From assembly GCA_936924635.1 (NCBI GenBank), contig CAKZHP010000036.1, positions 1-18,871 of the forward strand: a stretch of DNA of 18,871 nucleotides, in the 5' to 3' direction. Both the position numbers and the translations under genes were made by a program. Positions 14,694-18,871 of this stretch are shown one piece after another; position 1 is the first letter of the stretch; every line of letters begins with the position of its first letter. This DNA comes from an uncultured Propionibacteriaceae bacterium (GTDB taxonomy: Bacteria; Actinomycetota; Actinomycetes; Propionibacteriales; Propionibacteriaceae). The notes under the pieces are model-generated. The model made no database searches. It was not told where the DNA came from and worked only from the letters and a program-made list of their open reading frames with translations.

Positions 14694-15787
14694 GCGGCGG
14701 CCTCCTCGACCCAGGAACGTCGGCCCAGCTGCGCATCGCTCGCTCGTCGCACCGACGGGGCGGCCAGCAACGCCATGGCCAGCAGACCGAGCAGCTGGAG
14801 CAGCGCCACCCAGGGCCGGGCGGCGTCGGGGCGCAGGGTGGCGGTCACAGGGCCGGTCTCCCCCGCCAGCGTGAACGCCGGCCGCCAGTCGGAGCTGGCC
14901 GCCCGGGGCAGCTCCTTGCCCCCCACGGTGACCTGCCAGCGGGGGTCGTCAGCCTCAGAGAGACGCAACGTGCCCGTGGTCGGTGCGGTGATGCTGCCGG
15001 CGACCATCACCACACCGTCGCGGGTCTCCACCTGCGTACGGGTGGGGCGCCCGGCGACGCTGAACACCGTCACCCCGTTCTCCTCTCCGCCCCTGGTCAT
15101 GCCCGGTGTGGCGGCCAGCGCGGACGACACCTCGTTGGTGCTCCCCCGCAGCTGCACGTGCGCGACGCCGAGCGCGGCCAGCCGGTCCGCGAGCACGTCG
15201 TTCTGACGAGCGGCAGCGATCTGCGCGACCGCAGCCACGGCCTCGTCCCGGGCCCGCGGGTCGGTCGGGCCGAGAGCCCACTCCGCATCCCCCCAGGTGG
15301 TGCCGTCGGTCTGGCTCAGCAGCCAGCGGGGCTGCCCGTCACCCATGTCCACGACCAGCGTGCGGGTGCGGCCCGGCCCGGTCATGGAGTCCTGCACGAA
15401 GCTCGGGAGCACGTTGTCGGCCCCCCGGTGCAGAGGCCGCCCCGCACCCCCGGCGACCCACCAGGCGGTGGCGGCCAGCACCCCGGCCAGGGCGAGCACG
15501 GTGACCCCGACGACCAGCGCCTGGCCCGCGCCGAAGCTCACTCGTGCCAAGGACACCCGTGCCCGGTCGATGGTCTCGGCCGCCCCGGCGACCAGAGCGG
15601 CGAACGCGATCAGCAGCCAGGGGGTGACCTCGGGCCGCACCTGGCCGCCCGGCAGGGCGACGAGCAGACGGCTCAGGCCGGCCGCGACGACCACGGCACC
15701 GACCGCCACTCCGGCGAACGCCAGCATTCGCGAGTCCAGCGCCACGGCCAGCAGCGCGGCCAGCCACACCAGGCCGGCGATCACCAG
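14690..15787 (-). CDS. C-terminal part of a large membrane protein, probably a glycosyltransferase (5' part lost at junction)
   Basis: About 365 C-terminal residues. They show at least four hydrophobic helices near the break (VWLAALLAVAL, MLAFAGVAVGAVVVAAGLS, PWLLIAFAALVAGAA, ALVVGVTVLALAGVLAATAW), a soluble domain of about 200 residues with no motif I can name, and a last helix WVALLQLLGLLAMALLA before a short basic tail. In actinobacteria the gene just before DUF5719, overlapping it by ATGA, is typically a giant family-2 glycosyltransferase with this kind of C-terminus; that is the basis for the name, since the catalytic part is absent here. The frame continues without a stop into a Deinococcus-like alpha-2-macroglobulin. 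Composition, codon use and subject all change at that point, so the apparent fusion is rejected and this gene is treated as truncated near 15,790. Confidence 0.6.
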   Translation of the reverse strand: MVIAGLVWLAALLAVALDSRMLAFAGVAVGAVVVAAGLSRLLVALPGGQVRPEVTPWLLIAFAALVAGAAETIDRARVSLARVSFGAGQALVVGVTVLALAGVLAATAWWVAGGAGRPLHRGADNVLPSFVQDSMTGPGRTRTLVVDMGDGQPRWLLSQTDGTTWGDAEWALGPTDPRARDEAVAAVAQIAAARQNDVLADRLAALGVAHVQLRGSTNEVSSALAATPGMTRGGEENGVTVFSVAGRPTRTQVETRDGVVMVAGSITAPTTGTLRLSEADDPRWQVTVGGKELPRAASSDWRPAFTLAGETGPVTATLRPDAARPWVALLQLLGLLAMALLAAPSVRRASDAQLGRRSWVEEAAA

Positions 15788-15802
15788 GCTGCGTTCGTCC
15801 AT
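15770..15802. other. Junction 1: actinobacterial to Deinococcus-like sequence
   Basis: Left of here the minus-strand frame encodes a membrane protein from an actinobacterial operon. Right of here the same frame encodes alpha-2-macroglobulin (SDPIPAGTKAMDERS). The exact base cannot be fixed by eye. There is no IS end, att-like repeat or tRNA. Runs such as TTTTTT at 15963 appear only to the right. Confidence 0.7.
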
Positions 15803-17310
15803 GGCTTTCGTTCCGGCGGGAATGGGGTCGCTGACCAGCAGGTAACGCGAGAAGTCCTGCTTCGGGTCGATGGTCAGCGTGACCAGCACCAGATCACCCA
15901 CTTTCACGTCCTTGAGCGTGCCGTTCTGCATCAGGGGCGTGCGCGAGTAGGTGTATCGCTCGTTTTTTGCGTCCCACCTGGCGGTCAGTTTCTCGTACTG
16001 ACGTGTGACCGCAATACCGTTGTTGATGCCACCCAGGTTCGCGGGTTCACGGGCGTACTTCACCTCGGCGGAGAAAATGGTTCCGGTTGCCGCGCCCGGC
16101 AGCGTGACGGTGTGTCGGCCCGCGCCCAGCGGCACGCTCCGTTCGAGGCTGGCACTGCGGCCCTTCACTTCGAGTTGCCCCAGCTTCTGCCCGTCCACCT
16201 GCACGGGCAGGGCCTGCGGCGCACCCGCCTGACCACGCGGCAGACTCAACGCGGCCACGATGACGCTGGCGGTGTCCTGCGTGCTGAGCCACTGCGGGCC
16301 GCGCCGCTGCGTCAGGAGCCACTGTGAAGCGCCGGGAATCAGCTTGCTCTGCGGTTCCAGCAGGGCCAGGGCTTCCAGTGCGGCGGCAGTCACCTGGTTG
16401 CTGTTGTCGTCCCAGTAGGAAATCCAGGTGTCATTGCTGGAACCCTTCCAGTGAACGAGTCCGTTTCCACTGAGTCGTCTGGCTTTCAGGCGCTCCAGCG
16501 TGGCTTTGGCCGCCTGAGCCTGCCCGGCAGACTTCAGGGCCATGGCCGTGTTCGCCAGCGAGTACGGCACCAGGTCGGCGCGGCGCGAGAAGGCCAGTAA
16601 TTCCGGCGTGTTCACGCGGCCCGCCTGAGCCAGGGCGCGGTAGGCGCGGGCGCGGTCTGCCTGCCGCTCCTTACTGCTCTTGACCGTGCGGGACAGGTAC
16701 TTCAGGGCGCGGTCCAGCATGGCGTTGTCCACCCTCGCGCCCACCGCCTTGGCCCGCAGCAGGCCCTCGGTGACGTAAGCGGTCATTTCCAGGGTGCTGT
16801 CGTCGTACTCCCAGAAGTTCCAGCCGCCGTCCTGGTGCTGGAATTTCGCCAGTCGGGCGAGGCCCAGTTCGGTGTACTCGTTCAGTTGGCTGGCGGTCAC
16901 GTCGTCCGGCAGGGTTCCCGCGCCCAGCGCCTGTCTGGCCAGCAGTGCGGGCAGGAAACGGCTCATGGTCTGCTCGGTGCAACCGTACGGGTAGCCCAGC
17001 AGGAACTCCAGTGCAGGCGTCACCGCCGACAACAAGGATGGCGTGGCAGACACGTTCAGCTTCACGGTGGCGGGGTTGGTTCCGGCGGGCAGGGTGAAGG
17101 TCACGGTGGGCTGACGGGCACTGCCGACCAGCGTTTTCGTTTCCTCGTACCCGCGTGCCTTCACGGGAATGGGGAGTTTCAGGGCGTCACTGCCGCCGTT
17201 GGTACGGGCGCTGAACACCACGTTCGCCAGGCCCACCTGCGGGGCTTTGACCGTCAAGTCCTGCCGCACGCGCCCGTCTGCCGCCAGGTTGAGCGCCGCG
17301 CCGGACGGGC
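15788..17310 (-). CDS. Bacterial alpha-2-macroglobulin, internal fragment with thioester motif
   Basis: About 505 residues from the C-terminal half of a bacterial alpha-2-macroglobulin, a periplasmic or surface protease trap. Landmarks in order are DGRVRQDLTVKAPQVG and the beta-sandwich KARGYEETKTLVGSAR, the thioester site GYPYGCTEQTMSRFLP (Cys at 16979-16981, Gln at 16970-16972), the alpha/alpha-toroid thioester domain with DGGWNFWEYDD and TAYVTEGLLRAKA, and the receptor-like end VGDLVLVTLTIDPKQDFSRY followed by SDPIPAG. Whole proteins have about 1,500-2,000 residues; both ends are missing here, at the two junctions. Codons (att, acg, ttt, caa, aaa in moderate numbers) differ from the left part and suit Deinococcus. 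Thioester chemistry would be intact in the native protein. Confidence 0.85.
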
Positions 17311-17319
17311 CGAATCTCT
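17290..17319. other. Junction 2: two truncated genes meeting head to head in coding sequence
   Basis: The minus-strand alpha-2-macroglobulin similarity stops at about 17,300 (SGAALNLAADGR is the last good match) and plus-strand LLM oxidoreductase similarity begins at about 17,300-17,319 (PDGPNLFPPLWILSSSG). Each gene lacks its 5' part. Nothing mobile lies between them. Confidence 0.65.
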
Positions 17320-17837
17320 TCCCGCCGCTGTGGATTCTGAGCAGCAGCGGGTACGGTTCGCACGTGGCCGCGCAACTGGGCGCGGGGTTGTCGTTCGCGT
17401 GGCACATCAACCCGGACACCGTGCAGGCCCGCATGGCGGTGGAAACGTACCGCCGGAACTTCCAGCCGTCGCCGGACTTCCCGGAACCGAAGGTGATGGT
17501 GGCCGCCAACGTCATCTGCGCCGGGACGCCCGAGGAGGCGGACGACCTGACGCTGCCGTTCGGGTTGATGTTCCTGCGCCTGCGCCTGGGCACGGTGGGG
17601 CAGTACCCCAGCGTGGAGGAGGCGAAAGCCTACCCCTACACCCCGCAGGAAAAGGCCGTGGCAGACGCTGCCCGCGCCCGCGTGATCGCCGGAACGCCCG
17701 AACAGGTCGCCGAGCGCCTGCGGGGCCTCGCTCACGACGTGAACGCCGACGAACTCATCCTTTCCAGCATGACGCACGACCAGACCGCCCGCAAACGCAG
17801 TTACGAACTCATCATGAACGCCTGGCAGCAGGCTTAA
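17295..17837 (+). CDS. LLM-class flavin-dependent oxidoreductase, C-terminal half (5' truncated)
   Basis: About 180 C-terminal residues of a luciferase-like monooxygenase-family protein. FPPLWILSSSGYGSHVAAQL followed by GAGLSFAWHINPDTVQARMA is the family's PPVWILGSSGYSA...LPFSFAHHF segment with one Gly-to-Ser change. AKVMVAAN-like KVMVAANVICAGTPEEADDL then leads to VIAGTPEQVAERLRGLAHDV and the closing DELILSSMTHDQTARKRSYE. Full-length members have about 330 residues and use FMNH2 and oxygen or F420; the N-terminal half is missing at junction 2, so there is no start codon to propose. The ORF upstream in this frame reads antisense to alpha-2-macroglobulin and is not part of the gene. It stops at TAA 17837, 45 bp before the next gene on the same strand. 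Confidence 0.8.
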   Translation, partial: AAPDGPNLFPPLWILSSSGYGSHVAAQLGAGLSFAWHINPDTVQARMAVETYRRNFQPSPDFPEPKVMVAANVICAGTPEEADDLTLPFGLMFLRLRLGTVGQYPSVEEAKAYPYTPQEKAVADAARARVIAGTPEQVAERLRGLAHDVNADELILSSMTHDQTARKRSYELIMNAWQQA

Positions 17838-17870
17838 GGGAAAGCCAGGGGCCGCGCCGCACCTGAACGG

Positions 17871-17876
17871 TACTCT
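17871..17876 (+). promoter_or_regulatory. -10 box of the FAD oxidoreductase gene, leaderless type
   Basis: TACTCT, then tggagc (6 nt), then the ATG at 17883. Leaderless TAnnnT starts are also frequent in Deinococcus, so this fits the proposed origin of the right-hand part. Confidence 0.5.
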
Positions 17877-17882
17877 TGGAGC

Positions 17883-18871
17883 ATGGCGGATGTGCTGATT
17901 GTCGGCGCGGGACTGGCGGGGTTGACCGCTGCTCGCGTCCTGTCGAGGGCGGGGCAGCGGGTGCGGGTGCTGGAAGCGTCAAGCGAGATCGGGGGGCGCG
18001 TGAAAACGAATGATGTCGACGGGTTCACGCTGGATGCCGGGTATCAGGTGCTTTTTCCGGCTTACCCGGCGGTGCGGCGGCAACTCGACCTTCCCAGCCT
18101 TGACCTGGTGCCTCTGCCGTCGGCAGCCGCGGTGCGGCGCGGCCCGCAGGCGGACGTGATCGGCGACCCCATCCGCGATCCGGGCGGCATTCTCAGCACC
18201 CTGAAGACGAACCTGCTGCCGTTCGGCGACAAGGTGCGCGTGGCGAAACTGGCGCTGCAACTGCGCGGCCCGGAACCGTGGCAACTGCTGCGCGGCCCGG
18301 ACGAGAGCACCGAGCATTACCTGAAACGCCAGGGGTTCAGTGACGCGGCCCTGGATCACTTCTTCCGGCCTTTCTTCGGCGGGATTTTCCTGAAGCGCGA
18401 CCTGAGCACCTCGGCGCGGCTGTTCCGGTACTACTTCCGGATGCTGATGGACGGCGGCGCGGCCCTGCCCCGGCACGGCATGAGTGCCGTGGCCCGGCAA
18501 CTGGCGGCCGGGACGGACGTGGACACGGGCGTGCGCGTCACCCGCCTGACCCCGCACGGGCGGCAAGTCACGGTGAGCACCTCGGCGGGGGAACTGGACG
18601 CCGACCACGTGATTGTCGCCACCGACGCGAATACCGCCGAGCAACTGACGCAGGAGGAGACGGCACGCGGGCAGGTGAGCAGCACCTACCTGTACTACGC
18701 CAGCCCGTCCCTGCTGGACGAGCAGGAACGCCTGCTGCTGAACCTGGACGGCGGCCTGATTCACAACGCGCACTGGCTCAGCAACGTCATTCCTGCCCGC
18801 GCCCCGCAGGGCCAGCACCTGCTGGTCGTGACCGTGCTGGGCCTGCCGGAACCCGACGACGCCGCCCTGGA
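17883..18871 (+). CDS. FAD-dependent amine-oxidase/phytoene-desaturase-like oxidoreductase (3' cut by window edge)
   Basis: The first 329 codons of a flavoprotein. The N-terminus MADVLIVGAGLAGLTAARVL holds the dinucleotide-binding GxGxxG (8-13), and LEASSEIGGRVKTNDVDGFT adds the Glu that binds ribose and the GGR motif of the amine oxidase/phytoene desaturase group. DAGYQVLFPAYPA, FFRPFFGGIFLKRDLSTSAR and the segment GMSAVARQLAAGTDVDTGVR, which introduces the second FAD-contact strand ending DADHVIVATDA, follow in the usual order. Family length is about 420-450, so roughly a quarter is missing. The substrate is unknown; related deinococcal proteins are annotated only as FAD- or NAD(P)-dependent oxidoreductases. 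The ATG at 17883 is supported by the TACTCT box and gives the canonical N-terminus. Confidence 0.88.
   Translation, partial: MADVLIVGAGLAGLTAARVLSRAGQRVRVLEASSEIGGRVKTNDVDGFTLDAGYQVLFPAYPAVRRQLDLPSLDLVPLPSAAAVRRGPQADVIGDPIRDPGGILSTLKTNLLPFGDKVRVAKLALQLRGPEPWQLLRGPDESTEHYLKRQGFSDAALDHFFRPFFGGIFLKRDLSTSARLFRYYFRMLMDGGAALPRHGMSAVARQLAAGTDVDTGVRVTRLTPHGRQVTVSTSAGELDADHVIVATDANTAEQLTQEETARGQVSSTYLYYASPSLLDEQERLLLNLDGGLIHNAHWLSNVIPARAPQGQHLLVVTVLGLPEPDDAAL

Noticed and set aside
12544..14874. A 776-residue plus-strand frame
   Set aside because: It runs antisense to DUF3499 and DUF5719 and out of frame through the Rv3259-like gene; composition is Ser/Arg/Thr/Pro shadow.
14690..17593. A 967-residue fusion of alpha-2-macroglobulin with a membrane glycosyltransferase tail, as a new surface system
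   Set aside because: The first ~98 residues are antisense to an LLM oxidoreductase and the other two parts come from different lineages. The frame is open by chance across a seam.
17831..17846. Terminator hairpin at the end of the LLM oxidoreductase gene (GGCTT-aaggga-AAGCC)
   Set aside because: The 5-bp stem includes the stop codon region and has no T-tract; too weak to call.

Overview
The window reads as three pieces of two different high-GC bacteria. Positions 1 to about 15,790 are one continuous stretch of an actinobacterial chromosome. The order glycosyltransferase / DUF5719 / Rv3259-like / DUF3499 / phosphomannomutase / Trm112 / TobH, with adenosylhomocysteinase nearby, is an actinobacterial arrangement, and most transcription-unit starts carry a TAnnnT box 6-7 nt before the start codon (leaderless transcripts). 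Propionibacteriales is my best guess. From about 15,790 to the end the codon use, protein families and T-rich tracts look like Deinococcus (inference). The switch falls in the middle of a reading frame, so a 967-codon ORF there is an accidental fusion. A second break near 17,300 joins two truncated deinococcal genes that face opposite ways. An assembly chimera is the simplest explanation.

Layout, actinobacterial part. (a) 1-5,721: a minus-strand catabolic cluster. It has a fumarase/aspartase-superfamily lyase, a GNAT acetyltransferase and an amino-acid/cystine-type ABC transporter (binding lipoprotein, permease, ATPase), translationally coupled at the first two joints. A MmgE/PrpD-family gene on the same strand is cut by the window edge. 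A wrecked TetR gene lies between the transporter and the PrpD gene. (b) 5,722-7,699: a doubtful small ORF, a ChaB/Rho_N two-domain protein, a SixA-type phosphatase and a hairpin-rich gene-free stretch. (c) 7,700-15,790: ahcY, aroQ, a TobH-like SIS protein, Trm112, a phosphomannomutase/phosphoglucomutase, DUF3499, a Rv3259-like protein, DUF5719 and the C-terminal part of a membrane protein that is probably a glycosyltransferase.

Deinococcal part: an internal piece of a bacterial alpha-2-macroglobulin with its thioester motif (minus), the C-terminal half of an LLM-class flavin oxidoreductase (plus), and the first 329 codons of a FAD-dependent amine-oxidase-like protein (plus).

The most interesting biology is cluster (a). 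Transporter, GNAT and PrpD homologue repeat most of the Bacillus subtilis yxe operon for S-(2-succino)cysteine scavenging, here combined with a lyase of the superfamily that releases fumarate from succinyl adducts. I propose a succinated-thiol or other succinyl-adduct salvage operon; this is inference. The apparent fusion protein is not a new system.
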